Positions 18,156-26,775 of a DNA stretch of 64,000 nucleotides are shown in pieces. Position 1 is the stretch's first letter. Each line of letters begins with the position of its first letter. The stretch is taken from assembly GCA_913009655.1 (NCBI GenBank), contig CAJVWI010000004.1, positions 1 to 64,000 of the forward strand, given 5' to 3'. A model generated the notes under the pieces. The model made no database searches. It had not been told where the DNA came from and worked only from the letters and a program-made list of their open reading frames with translations. Source of the DNA: an uncultured Cryomorphaceae bacterium (GTDB taxonomy: Bacteria; Bacteroidota; Bacteroidia; Flavobacteriales; Schleiferiaceae). A program made the position numbers and the translations under genes.

Positions 18156-18602
18156 ATGGAAATTTTATTAAAAAAAGACGTAGATAGATTAGGAAGTAAA
18201 GATGAAATTGTGACTGTTAAGAATGGTTTTGGAAGAAATTATTTAATCCCTAAGGGAATGGCAATTTTAGCTACTGAATCTGTTAAAAAAATGAATTCAG
18301 AAACTCTTAAGCAAAGAGCTCACAAGTTTAACCAATTGAAAGACGAAGCCTTAAAAATTCTTGATAAATTATCTAAGAAAACATTTGAAGTTCCTGCTAA
18401 AGTTGGTGAAAATGGTAAAATATTTGGCTCTATTTCAAATATCCAATTAGCAGATGCTCTTGATAAAGCTGGGTTTAAAATAGAAAGAAAAAATATAACT
18501 CTACCAGCCAACAACATCAAAGAAGTAGGTAAATTCGAAGCAGAAGTTATTTTACATAAAGATGTCAAAGGAAAAATAAACTTTGAAATTGTAGCTGGAT
18601 AA
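18156..18602 (+). CDS. rplI: 50S ribosomal protein L9
   Basis: 148 residues with the N-terminal L9 domain (MEILLKKDVDRLGSKDEIV, then GFGRNYLIPKGMA), a connecting helix rich in Lys/Gln, and the C-terminal domain with GKIFGSI. Normal length. Last gene of the rpsF operon, followed directly by a strong hairpin-plus-T-run terminator. Confidence 0.97.
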   Translation: MEILLKKDVDRLGSKDEIVTVKNGFGRNYLIPKGMAILATESVKKMNSETLKQRAHKFNQLKDEALKILDKLSKKTFEVPAKVGENGKIFGSISNIQLADALDKAGFKIERKNITLPANNIKEVGKFEAEVILHKDVKGKINFEIVAG

Positions 18603-18628
18603 TTATTGATTATCTCCTCAAATTATTT

Positions 18629-18655
18629 AAGGACTCTAATGAGTCCTTTTTTTTA
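18629..18655 (+). terminator. Rho-independent terminator of rpsF-rpsR-rplI
   Basis: Perfect 8-bp stem AAGGACTC / GAGTCCTT with a TAAT loop, followed by a run of eight Ts. It lies 27 bases after the rplI stop and could also serve the convergent barrel gene ending at 18659. Confidence 0.85.
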
Positions 18656-18658
18656 TAC

Positions 18659-19834
18659 TTAAAAAGCCTCTCCAAGAGTTAAATAATAGTTGCCTCCATT
18701 TTTTGTAACTCCATAATCTACTCTGAAATATATATCTTTTTCTTGAAATAAAAGAAATCTCAATCCAGCTCCACCAGTTGGAAGAATATTTTTAAATTGA
18801 AACCCATTTTTAGAATTGTCTTCTGATATATTCTCTCCAAATACTTGTCCCATTGCTAGAAACACACTAGCTCCCCATCGTTTAGAAAAAGTAAATGGTA
18901 ATATTCTATATTCTACTTGAGTTGCCAATAAATGTCTGTCTCTATATCTACCAAGGTAGTAGCCTCTCATTAAACTTTCACCACCCATTAATGAAATTAA
19001 ATTAAATGGTGGATTGGGGCCAATGGTATATTGAGCATAAAATTGAAATGCCAAAATATTATTTTCTTTTACAGGCAAATAAAACCTATTATCTGTAATT
19101 ATAGAAGTAAGGTTATAATCACTTTTTAATACATTACTATATCTCAAAAAAGCAAACTCACTAAATACTCCTTTTCTAGGATTTAGAAAATTGTGAATAT
19201 TATTATAGATTATTCCTGCACCAAAACCAACGCTGTTTGATTTAGTATTTGATATCGGAGACTCATTTGGTCTAACACGGACATTTATTGCTGAATCAAA
19301 ATTATTCATGATTTGTAGATCAAATTCTAGCCCAACATATAAATCAGGTGCAATTGTTCTTAAAGCCCTTTCTTTAAAATTGATAATATTTAAGTCAGGT
19401 GTAAATTTATTATCTTTAGTTGTGAGGTTGCATTCTGCAAAATTAGAGCCATAAAAGTCTAATGGAGCAGCTTGTACTTTAACTTTTCCGTAAAACAACC
19501 ATTTATTAGCATCAGTGTAAAGTGCATGGTCTATATTAATACCATATTGTTTTTTTAATGTATAAAATGTGTAAGATTTGAGTTCACTTAATCTATTGCT
19601 TAAGTTTTTTTTAGCTGAATAAACATAAAGACTTGAAAGTGCAAATTGCCAACTAGTTTCTGGTGAACTAGCTATAACAGGATAGGTTGTGAAATTTGCA
19701 GTGCTTGCATCACTAGTATCATTAATAAGTGTATTAATATAACCTAAGATGAGGTTAGAACTTGTATCTTTTACCTGAGAGAAAAAACTTAGAGAAGTAA
19801 AAAAAAATAACGAGTATAATAATTGTTTTTTCAT
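18659..19834 (-). CDS. BamA/TamA-family (D15) outer-membrane barrel protein
   Basis: 391 residues with a signal peptide (cleavage after SFFS) and a predicted beta-barrel. The C-terminal ~200 residues carry Omp85 barrel features: RKGVFSEFAFLRYSN, LMGGESLMRGYYLGRYRDR (the conserved loop-6 region) and GGAGLRFLLF, ending in an aromatic residue. There is no room for POTRA domains, so it is a single-barrel member and not BamA itself. Other single-barrel relatives act in surface export or lipid transport; the role here is unknown. Monocistronic, converging on the rplI terminator. Confidence 0.8.
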   Translation of the reverse strand: MKKQLLYSLFFFTSLSFFSQVKDTSSNLILGYINTLINDTSDASTANFTTYPVIASSPETSWQFALSSLYVYSAKKNLSNRLSELKSYTFYTLKKQYGINIDHALYTDANKWLFYGKVKVQAAPLDFYGSNFAECNLTTKDNKFTPDLNIINFKERALRTIAPDLYVGLEFDLQIMNNFDSAINVRVRPNESPISNTKSNSVGFGAGIIYNNIHNFLNPRKGVFSEFAFLRYSNVLKSDYNLTSIITDNRFYLPVKENNILAFQFYAQYTIGPNPPFNLISLMGGESLMRGYYLGRYRDRHLLATQVEYRILPFTFSKRWGASVFLAMGQVFGENISEDNSKNGFQFKNILPTGGAGLRFLLFQEKDIYFRVDYGVTKNGGNYYLTLGEAF

Positions 19835-20068
19835 CTTTAAATATAATTCAAATCTCTAATAATTTAAGGCATAGAATAAAACTTCAGCGTAATTTTATTA
19901 ACAATAGTTCGTTATTTTGTAATTATATTTAGTAAAAAAATTATAAACCTCAACAATAAAATTATAAAAAATTAATAAGTAAAAAAATTTTATTGCCTGT
20001 AGTAGCTTTCCAAATTTAATTTCAATATCATCAGAAAATTACTTTTCATTATTTAACTCTCATGACAT
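19835..20068 (+). other. Intergenic region, nothing recognised
   Basis: 234 bases of very AT-rich sequence between two minus-strand outer-membrane protein genes. It probably holds the promoter of the barrel gene at 18659-19834, but I see no convincing TAnnTTTG box, hairpin or open frame. Confidence 0.4.
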
Positions 20069-22528
20069 TTAAAACTCTCTTTCACCGAACTCGCTCTTAA
20101 TAAAATTTGCACTTGATTTAGATCTATTAATATTGTAAGAAAGGTTTAATAAAAAAATATCTACTTCATAAATATAATTAGTAGTTGTATAAAAACTGTT
20201 TTCTCTTGAAGTTGTAATTCTTTGCTCATTGGTATTAATTAAACCCATATCCATATTTAACCATTGTAAGCTCATTACTAATGAATTATCTAAAAACGAT
20301 TTTTTAAAAGTTAGGCTTGGTAAATAAAATCTTGAATCTTCACCTTGTGCAGTAATTCTTTGTGAAAGATAATTCAAACCAAACTGAAGAGAACTTGATG
20401 TATTAAGCTTATAGGTGGAATTAAAATTAAAGGAATAGATTAATGCATTAGTTGAAACTGAAAGATTATCAAACTCTCCCACTATGTCTTGATAAAAAAT
20501 ATTTCCCCCAAAATAATTATTCCATTTTTTAAATGGCTTTAATTGCAGTCCAAGCTCCAAACCATAAAGATTAGAATTGCCAACATTAGAGTATATTCTA
20601 TTAAGAATAGAATCGTTGTAAACAGTATTAACTCTATTAATAAGGTTATTAGTTTTTCTAACAAATAAATTTGAAAAAAAAGAGAAATCTTCACTAAAGC
20701 TGTTGTTATAACCAATTTCAAAATTATCTATAAATTCTGGAAGTAAATTTGGATCACCTTGTTCTAGTGTTTCTGAGTGCTCTCTTTCGGGAAAAGGATT
20801 CATTTTAAAAGTAGTTGTTCTCTGCACTCTTTTAGTATAAGTAAATTTAATTTTACTTTTAGAATTTAAATCATAAGAAAGAATTAAAGTAGGAAAGGGC
20901 TTTATAAAATCATATTTATAAATAGTATCTACTAATCCAGATTTATCATTTAATTCTAATTCACGATTCATTTTTTCCACCCTAATTCCAAAATTATAAC
21001 TCCACTTATTTTTATCGCCTGATATCATACCATAAGTCGAGTGAATTGTTCTTTGTAAATTAACTTCACTTGAAAATTCTGAGACTAATTCAAAAACTTC
21101 AGTATTTAAATTTTTTCTATTATAAATAAAATCTCCTTGATGGTTTAAATCCCTAAGTTGATAACCAAAATCTAAAGTGCCAAGATTAGTTTTAATATTT
21201 GAATAATCAATATTAAATCTAGCCCCTAGAAGAGGGTTTGTATTAGTATTGTATTCATCTTGATAAATTACTGGCTGATTATCTAGAGAAATGTTTTGAT
21301 TGGTAGTTGGCCCGCCTAATAAAGTATATTCTATTAAAAAAGATGTTTTTACGAGTGATTTATTTTTAAAAATATGATTGTAATCAAAACTACTTAACGC
21401 GAAATCTCCAGTTCTAGTTCTTAAATTATGATTAAAGTATTGAAATGGATTTAAGTTTGAACTATTTCCATTTTGAAGAGAATAATTGTTGTAGGTAATA
21501 TCGGCTAATCTATCTTTTTTTCTTTTTCCTGCAAAAAAACCAAAGTGTAATTGGTTGCTAGAATCTATTTCATATTCAAAATCTATCCTTGCATTGATAT
21601 TTTTCTTATCAAAACTTCTTTCTCCTTTAGAATAAAGATATCTTGTAGTATCCCCACTAACTGTGTAAACCTCTCCTATTCTTCTTCCTCCAAGATCATT
21701 TCTTAAATAACTTACTGCTAAAGTCAAATTATACTTTTCAGTTTTCTTATTCAAAGTGATATCTCCACCATATCTTTGGTGGTTCAATTCGTTATCATAA
21801 GTTTCTATTGATGGTAATCCACCTTTCATATTAATTTTAAGAAATGTGCCGTTAATTTTTCCTTTTTTAGTGATTATATTAATCATTCCAGATTTGCCTT
21901 CAGAATCATATTTAGAAGAAGGTGATGTAATTAATTCTACCTTACTAATGGAGTTAGCTGGAATTTGAGCAATTAAATTTGTTGGATCCCCTTGAATTAA
22001 TTTACCATCAATTAAAATGATGATTCCCTTACTTCCCCTAAGTGAAATATCACCTTCAATATTAATGTTAATAGATGGTAAATTTCTAATTACATCCAAA
22101 GCTGTTCCTCCCAAACTATTTTCAAATTGATCAGCGTTATAAGACTGACTCTCCATTTTATTAGAAAAAATTGATTTCTCACCATCTACAATTAATTCAT
22201 TCAACTGCGCTCCTTTGATAAGAACAATGGTTGGTAATTCAATTTTTTTAGAATTTTTTGAAATTAATATATTGGAAATAACTGTAGATTGAAAGCCTAC
22301 AAAAGAACATTTTAAATAATAACTACCTAGTGTTGGTAAATCAATTTTATATTCCCCATTTTGGTTGGTAATATTTCCCGAAACTAAAGTGCTATCCTGA
22401 AAATTAAAAATAGATATTGTAGCATATTCAATTGCAAAATTATTATCATCTTTTACTTCACCAATAATTTGAGAAGAGCACAAAAATGGCAAAATCAAAA
22501 TAAAAAAAGAAAGCAGCTTATTATTCAT
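20069..22528 (-). CDS. Large outer-membrane beta-barrel (TonB-receptor-like) protein
   Basis: 819 residues. Signal peptide (cleavage near LCSSQ), a carboxypeptidase-regulatory-like domain (~20-105; IIGEVKDDNNFAIEYATI), then a plug-like domain (~125-225; LGGTALDVIRNLPSININ, SLRGSKGIIILIDGK) and a long C-terminal barrel of the outer-membrane beta-barrel family 3 type (YTKRVQRTTTFKMNPFP, ETLEQGDPNLLPEF). It resembles TonB receptors but lacks an obvious TonB box. The usual guess is peptide or siderophore transport, which the sequence cannot prove. Monocistronic. Confidence 0.85.
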   Translation of the reverse strand: MNNKLLSFFILILPFLCSSQIIGEVKDDNNFAIEYATISIFNFQDSTLVSGNITNQNGEYKIDLPTLGSYYLKCSFVGFQSTVISNILISKNSKKIELPTIVLIKGAQLNELIVDGEKSIFSNKMESQSYNADQFENSLGGTALDVIRNLPSININIEGDISLRGSKGIIILIDGKLIQGDPTNLIAQIPANSISKVELITSPSSKYDSEGKSGMINIITKKGKINGTFLKINMKGGLPSIETYDNELNHQRYGGDITLNKKTEKYNLTLAVSYLRNDLGGRRIGEVYTVSGDTTRYLYSKGERSFDKKNINARIDFEYEIDSSNQLHFGFFAGKRKKDRLADITYNNYSLQNGNSSNLNPFQYFNHNLRTRTGDFALSSFDYNHIFKNKSLVKTSFLIEYTLLGGPTTNQNISLDNQPVIYQDEYNTNTNPLLGARFNIDYSNIKTNLGTLDFGYQLRDLNHQGDFIYNRKNLNTEVFELVSEFSSEVNLQRTIHSTYGMISGDKNKWSYNFGIRVEKMNRELELNDKSGLVDTIYKYDFIKPFPTLILSYDLNSKSKIKFTYTKRVQRTTTFKMNPFPEREHSETLEQGDPNLLPEFIDNFEIGYNNSFSEDFSFFSNLFVRKTNNLINRVNTVYNDSILNRIYSNVGNSNLYGLELGLQLKPFKKWNNYFGGNIFYQDIVGEFDNLSVSTNALIYSFNFNSTYKLNTSSSLQFGLNYLSQRITAQGEDSRFYLPSLTFKKSFLDNSLVMSLQWLNMDMGLINTNEQRITTSRENSFYTTTNYIYEVDIFLLNLSYNINRSKSSANFIKSEFGEREF

Positions 22529-22612
22529 TATTAATTATTTAAAATGAAAGTAGTAATTAGATAAACATAATTTAAAAAAAAGAATTAATAATAACTTCAT
22601 AAAAAATATTAA

Positions 22613-22892
22613 ATGAATAATTTCTTTAACAAGTACTCTATTCTTTTAATCATTGCTTTTTCTTTAATAATTTCTTTTTCTTGTAAAAAAGCCAAGTAGG
22701 CAGAAGAAAATAATGATGATGGGGGTGGTTTTTTTTGAAAGTTATAGATCCGATTTATGGAAAAATTTAGTTGACTATGGATATGATTTTGATTTTGTTG
22801 GAAGACAAAAAGATTATGGAACTTATGCTGAATATTTAGATCAAGAATTTTATAAAGATCATGAAGGGCAAGGTGGTGGAAATAGACCTTAA
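22613..22892 (+). pseudogene. Broken SGNH/GDSL-hydrolase lipoprotein
   Basis: An ATG at 22613 opens a clean lipoprotein signal peptide (hydrophobic run, lipobox ISFSC) that hits a stop at codon 29. The same frame continues AEENNDDGGGGFF to a second stop. In another frame, residues ESYRSDLWKNLVDYGYDFDF and FYKDHEGQGG follow, ending at a stop at 22890-22892. These segments match the N-terminal block after the catalytic GDS of Flavobacteriia SGNH hydrolases (the ...RSDLWKNL...FDFVG...DHEGHGG pattern). The GDS serine block and the rest of the enzyme are missing. A frameshift, in-frame stop and 3' loss make it a decayed gene. Confidence 0.75.
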
Positions 22893-22998
22893 AAATACTT
22901 ATTCACTAACTATTGTTTTGGGTAATCAAATTGTTTTATTACTAAACAAAACACTTATTTAAAATAAAATTCATAACTTTTTAGCTAAATTATAACCA

Positions 22999-23922
22999 AT
23001 GGATAAGCTTTATTCAATCGTTTTCTCGGAAGATTTCAAAAAAAAGATTGAAAAAATATTTGTAACCTTATCTATAGCAAGTTTTATAATACATCTACTT
23101 TTAATTTTCTTAAAGCATATTGATGTATTAAACTTTTCAGATGATAACCTGCTCACCAATCCAATTGCTGCGATTTATACTCCTTTTTCATTCATATTAG
23201 TTTATGAAGTATTTTTAGTTGTCTACTATTTACCAAGATCTATTTCTCAATATATAAGAAAGCAATATGAAATAATTACACTTATTATTGTAAGAAGAAT
23301 TTTTAAGGACATTGCTAATTTAGAAATTTCAACAGATTGGTTCAATCAAAAATATGATCTTCAACTTACCTATGATTTAATATCCACCCTAGTATTATTT
23401 TTTATAATCTACTTGTATACTTATTACAACACAAGGAACAAATCACTTAATATTAAAAAACATAAGATTGAAAATCTAGATGTTTTTGTAAAAAGAAAGA
23501 AAACTATAGCATTATTATTATTACCAGTATTAATGTTCTTAGCATTCTCTAGTTTATTTAGATGGGTTTATATTGAATTAATTAATGTAAATCAAGTTTT
23601 CTTCTCGATCCAAGATATTAATGAGCTTTTCTTTAATGAGTTTTTTACTGTTTTAATTATGGCAGATGTTCTTCTGCTTCTTATCTCCTTATACAAAACA
23701 GATAAATTCCACGAAATTTTCAGAAATTCTGGATTTATTATTTCAACTATTTTAATTAGGTTATCATTTACTACTGATGGCTTAATGAACAATATTCTTA
23801 TTGTAAGCTCTGTCGTTTATGGATTCTTAATGTTGTTGCTTCACATCCAATTTGATAAAATAAGCGTCAAGTATCCTAAGGAAGTAGCTTTAGAAGAGAA
23901 AGAATCTGACAAGATTATTTAA
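22999..23922 (+). CDS. Conserved multi-pass membrane protein, unknown function
   Basis: 307 residues with about seven hydrophobic helices (residues ~20-40, 55-78, 125-148, 170-190, 215-240, 250-268, 270-290) and charged ends. The second helix leads into YYLPRSISQYIRKQYEIITL, a motif I recall from a conserved Flavobacteriia protein of unknown role; it vaguely resembles the voltage-sensor region of ion channels but has no pore signature. It is 7 bases upstream of the DinB-like gene, with which it is probably co-transcribed. Confidence 0.65.
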   Translation: MDKLYSIVFSEDFKKKIEKIFVTLSIASFIIHLLLIFLKHIDVLNFSDDNLLTNPIAAIYTPFSFILVYEVFLVVYYLPRSISQYIRKQYEIITLIIVRRIFKDIANLEISTDWFNQKYDLQLTYDLISTLVLFFIIYLYTYYNTRNKSLNIKKHKIENLDVFVKRKKTIALLLLPVLMFLAFSSLFRWVYIELINVNQVFFSIQDINELFFNEFFTVLIMADVLLLLISLYKTDKFHEIFRNSGFIISTILIRLSFTTDGLMNNILIVSSVVYGFLMLLLHIQFDKISVKYPKEVALEEKESDKII

Positions 23923-23929
23923 TATTTTT

Positions 23930-24457
23930 ATGGATAGAAATCAAGAATTGCCGTTCGAAGATATTTCAAAAACCCCTATAGAATTAACAGCTACCAATAC
24001 TCTTTTAAGATTGGTTGAAGGATTGGCATTTAGATATCGCTGGGCTACAGAAAATCTAAGTGAAGAAGATATTAAGTTTAGACCACACCCTACCAGCATG
24101 AGTATTGAGGAAGTAAACAGTCATATTTTTGATTTGGTAGATAGTACTTTTAGAGTTTTCGGTGGAGAAAAACAAAACAAAGATTCCTTAAACTCATTTC
24201 AGCAAATAAGAATGAAATCTCTTTTAGTTTTGGAGAACCTCACCATTAAATTAAAAAAAATGAGTGATTCAGAATTAGCTGAAATGGAAAAAAACACTTC
24301 TAGAAAACTACCCTTTTGGTATTGGATCAATGGTCCACTTGCAGACGCACTAACCCACGTAGGGCAAATTACTTCTTGGCGAAGAATAGCAGGCAATCCT
24401 CAACTAAAAGGTGTAAATGTATTCATTGGAACTAGCGATAAGGTAGAAATGTATTAA
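23930..24457 (+). CDS. DinB/YfiT-like four-helix metal-binding protein
   Basis: 175 residues with the DinB-superfamily layout: a first helix with FRYRWATENLSEEDIKFRP, a conserved His in EEVNSHIFDLV and a C-terminal helix with DALTHVGQITSWRR. These histidines are the usual metal ligands of the bundle. Family members include thiol-dependent transferases (bacillithiol, mycothiol); the substrate here is unknown. Second gene after the membrane protein. It is the last intact gene before the composition break. Confidence 0.75.
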   Translation: MDRNQELPFEDISKTPIELTATNTLLRLVEGLAFRYRWATENLSEEDIKFRPHPTSMSIEEVNSHIFDLVDSTFRVFGGEKQNKDSLNSFQQIRMKSLLVLENLTIKLKKMSDSELAEMEKNTSRKLPFWYWINGPLADALTHVGQITSWRRIAGNPQLKGVNVFIGTSDKVEMY

Positions 24458-24519
24458 TGAAATATCGGATATCTAATTTCACTATATTTATAATATAGCT
24501 CTGGTTTTTAAATCTTATA

Positions 24520-24594
24520 ATGAAAAAAATAAATATTTCCCAAAAATTAGCTCAATTCAATGACCATTGGAATCCTAGAATTATTGGAGAACTA
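24520..24594 (+). pseudogene. 5' fragment of a small cupin-domain gene
   Basis: The ATG at 24520 starts MKKINISQKLAQFNDHW and reaches IIGEL at codon 25. This matches the start of a common ~110-residue cupin protein (I recall ...F.DHW.P.IIGELNGQ.VKL.K). After GEL the frame continues with unrelated sequence and stops at codon 58, with none of the metal-binding cupin motifs. The break falls at about 24592, exactly where base composition changes. Confidence 0.75.
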
Positions 24595-24920
24595 CATTGG
24601 TTCTATAAAAACATCACCAATCTCAACAATATCTTTTCTGTTGATTCTTTCTTCTCTAATCTTCCCTTTTTTGTACATAGAATGTACTTTTGAGTTAGAA
24701 AATTCCGTATTTCGAATGGTTTTCAATCCCTCATCATTGAATATTTTAGATATTTTTCTATAACCGATAGGGGTAAGAAAATTCTCTTTATACTTACAAA
24801 TTCTATCGTATTGATATTGTTGGTATTCACTATAATTAGAACTCCATAATTTAGTGGTAGTAATTGAAAATGAGAATCTTACGATGAGGTTTAAGGGGTA
24901 AGAATAACCACCCCATAATG
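24592..24920 (-). pseudogene. 3' fragment of an accessory Flavobacteriia gene (resolvase-tail-like)
   Basis: Minus-strand frame open from the end of glmS to a TAG at 24592-24594. It reads YQYDRICKYK, then GYRKISKIFNDEGLKTIR and NSKVHSMYKKGKIREERINR. The GYRKIS..(L/F)N..G..T.RG....NS.VHS..KK.K..ER pattern resembles a multi-copy Flavobacteriia protein family of unknown function; the pattern itself recalls the tail of serine recombinases. There is no start: the N-terminal side runs straight into the glmS 3' end. Its last codons abut the cut cupin gene. Treat it as a remnant. Confidence 0.6.
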
Positions 24921-26759
24921 TTACTCCACTGTAACTGACTTAGCCAAATTTCTTGGTTGATCTACATTACAGTCCCTTTGAACAGCAACATGATAACTTA
25001 AAAGCTGTAATGGAATTGTTGTCAATAGAGGAGTAAGACAGTCTAATGTTTCTGGAATCTCTATAACTCCATCTGAAAGTGATTTAACCTCACTTTCCCC
25101 ATAACCTGTAATGGAAATAACTATGCCCTTTCTTGCTTTGACTTCTTGAATATTAGAAACAAGTTTTTTAAACATATCTCCGCGAGGAGCCACTACTATA
25201 ACAGGCATATTCTCATCAATAAGGGCAATAGGTCCATGCTTCATCTCTGCTGCAGGATAGCCCTCTGCATGTATATAACTTATTTCCTTGAGCTTTAATG
25301 CTCCTTCCAATGCTACCGGAAAATTAAAGCCCCGTCCCAAAAACAATGCATTATTTGATTTATATAAAGATTTTGCAATAGTCTGAATCTTATCATCAAG
25401 ATCTAGCATCGATAAAATTTTAGCCGGAATTAATTCTATCTCTTTCGCTATTTCCTGAAATTTATCCTTACTCAAATTACCATTACCTCTTCCTAGATAA
25501 AGAGCAATCATGGCCAATACGGTTACTTGAGCAGTAAATGCCTTTGTTGAGGCAACTCCAATTTCCGGCCCTGCATGTGTAAAAGCGCCAGCATGAGATT
25601 CTCGGGCAATAGATGACCCTACTACGTTACAAATGCCAAAAACACAAGCTCCTGCTTCTTTAGCCATTTTAATGGCAGCTAAAGTATCTGCTGTTTCTCC
25701 AGATTGAGATATTGCGATAACAATATCATCTGAACTGATTATTGGATTACGATATCTAAACTCAGAAGCATATTCTACTTCTACGGGGAGCCTGGCTAAA
25801 TCTTCAATTATATATTCGCCAACTAAACCGGCATGCCATGATGTTCCGCAACCAATTATCAATATCCTATTTGCTTTTTCCAGTTTCTCTGAAATTTTAT
25901 CTAGCCCTGCCATTCTGATTTGCGCATTACTGACAAAAAGCCTACCCCGGATAGTATTTAAAATAGAAGTGGGCTGCTCAAATATCTCCTTTAGCATAAA
26001 ATGATTATAACCTCCCTTTTCTATACTATTTAAATCTATCTGTAATTTATGAATTACTGCATCAATAGGTTCGTCGGATTCAATAGTTCGTATTGAGACC
26101 CCATTATTTGAAAGGACAGCCATTTCTCCATCTTCTAGGTAAATAACTTTTTTTGTTAAGTCAATAAATGGGGTTGCGTCCGATCCAATAAAAAACTCAC
26201 CGTTCCCAATACCTAAAACTAAAGGTGAGCCCAGTCTTGCGACAACCATTAAACTCGGCTCTTTTTTTGAGATAACCGCAATAGCGAAAGCTCCTATTAC
26301 TTCATTTAATGCAAGTCTAATAGCTTGATCCAAGGAAACTTTTTCTTCTGCCTGAACATATTCAATAAAGTTTATAAGAATCTCAGTATCGGTTTCACTT
26401 TTAAAAGAATAATTTTTATCAAGCAAAAGCTGCTTTAAAGAATTACAATTCTCTATTATTCCATTATGGACTATTACTAAATCCCCATTATTAGATACAT
26501 GAGGATGCGCATTAACATTATTAGGTTCGCCATGCGTAGCCCATCTGGTATGACCAATCCCCATTTTCGCCGATATCTTTTTTTCGCCAATCAAGTTTTC
26601 TAGGTCATCAACCTTCCCTTTGCTTTTATGTACTTCTAAATCACCATTATATAATGCGATTCCCGATGAATCATAGCCTCGGTATTCTAATCTTCTCAGG
26701 CCATTAATTAAAACTGGGTAAGCATCTTTCTTTCCCAAGTAACCAACTATACCACACAT
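24921..26759 (-). CDS. glmS: Glutamine-fructose-6-phosphate aminotransferase (isomerizing)
   Basis: 612 residues. It makes glucosamine-6-phosphate from fructose-6-phosphate and glutamine, the first step to UDP-GlcNAc for peptidoglycan and lipopolysaccharide. The N-terminal glutaminase starts MCGIVGYLG with Cys2 nucleophile, RWATHG near 73 and HNGIIEN near 98. Two SIS sugar-isomerase domains follow (CGTSWHAGL near 305; SQSGETADTL near 353; LGRGFNFPVALEGALKLKE near 475), with the C-terminal DQPRNLAKSVTVE. Downstream of DUF4270 and glgA-like in the same direction with short gaps, so probably one operon. Confidence 0.97.
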   Translation of the reverse strand: MCGIVGYLGKKDAYPVLINGLRRLEYRGYDSSGIALYNGDLEVHKSKGKVDDLENLIGEKKISAKMGIGHTRWATHGEPNNVNAHPHVSNNGDLVIVHNGIIENCNSLKQLLLDKNYSFKSETDTEILINFIEYVQAEEKVSLDQAIRLALNEVIGAFAIAVISKKEPSLMVVARLGSPLVLGIGNGEFFIGSDATPFIDLTKKVIYLEDGEMAVLSNNGVSIRTIESDEPIDAVIHKLQIDLNSIEKGGYNHFMLKEIFEQPTSILNTIRGRLFVSNAQIRMAGLDKISEKLEKANRILIIGCGTSWHAGLVGEYIIEDLARLPVEVEYASEFRYRNPIISSDDIVIAISQSGETADTLAAIKMAKEAGACVFGICNVVGSSIARESHAGAFTHAGPEIGVASTKAFTAQVTVLAMIALYLGRGNGNLSKDKFQEIAKEIELIPAKILSMLDLDDKIQTIAKSLYKSNNALFLGRGFNFPVALEGALKLKEISYIHAEGYPAAEMKHGPIALIDENMPVIVVAPRGDMFKKLVSNIQEVKARKGIVISITGYGESEVKSLSDGVIEIPETLDCLTPLLTTIPLQLLSYHVAVQRDCNVDQPRNLAKSVTVE

Positions 26760-26775
26760 GATATTATAATTTAAA

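Noticed and set aside
24560-24763. 67-codon plus-strand frame across the composition break
   Set aside because: It is the antisense shadow of the resolvase-tail-like remnant and spans the joint; it has no family resemblance and its start lies inside the cupin fragment.
24895-24914. Hairpin GGGGT/ACCCC as terminator of glmS
   Set aside because: Only five base pairs with a ten-base loop and no T-run; it is also inside the open frame of the gene remnant.
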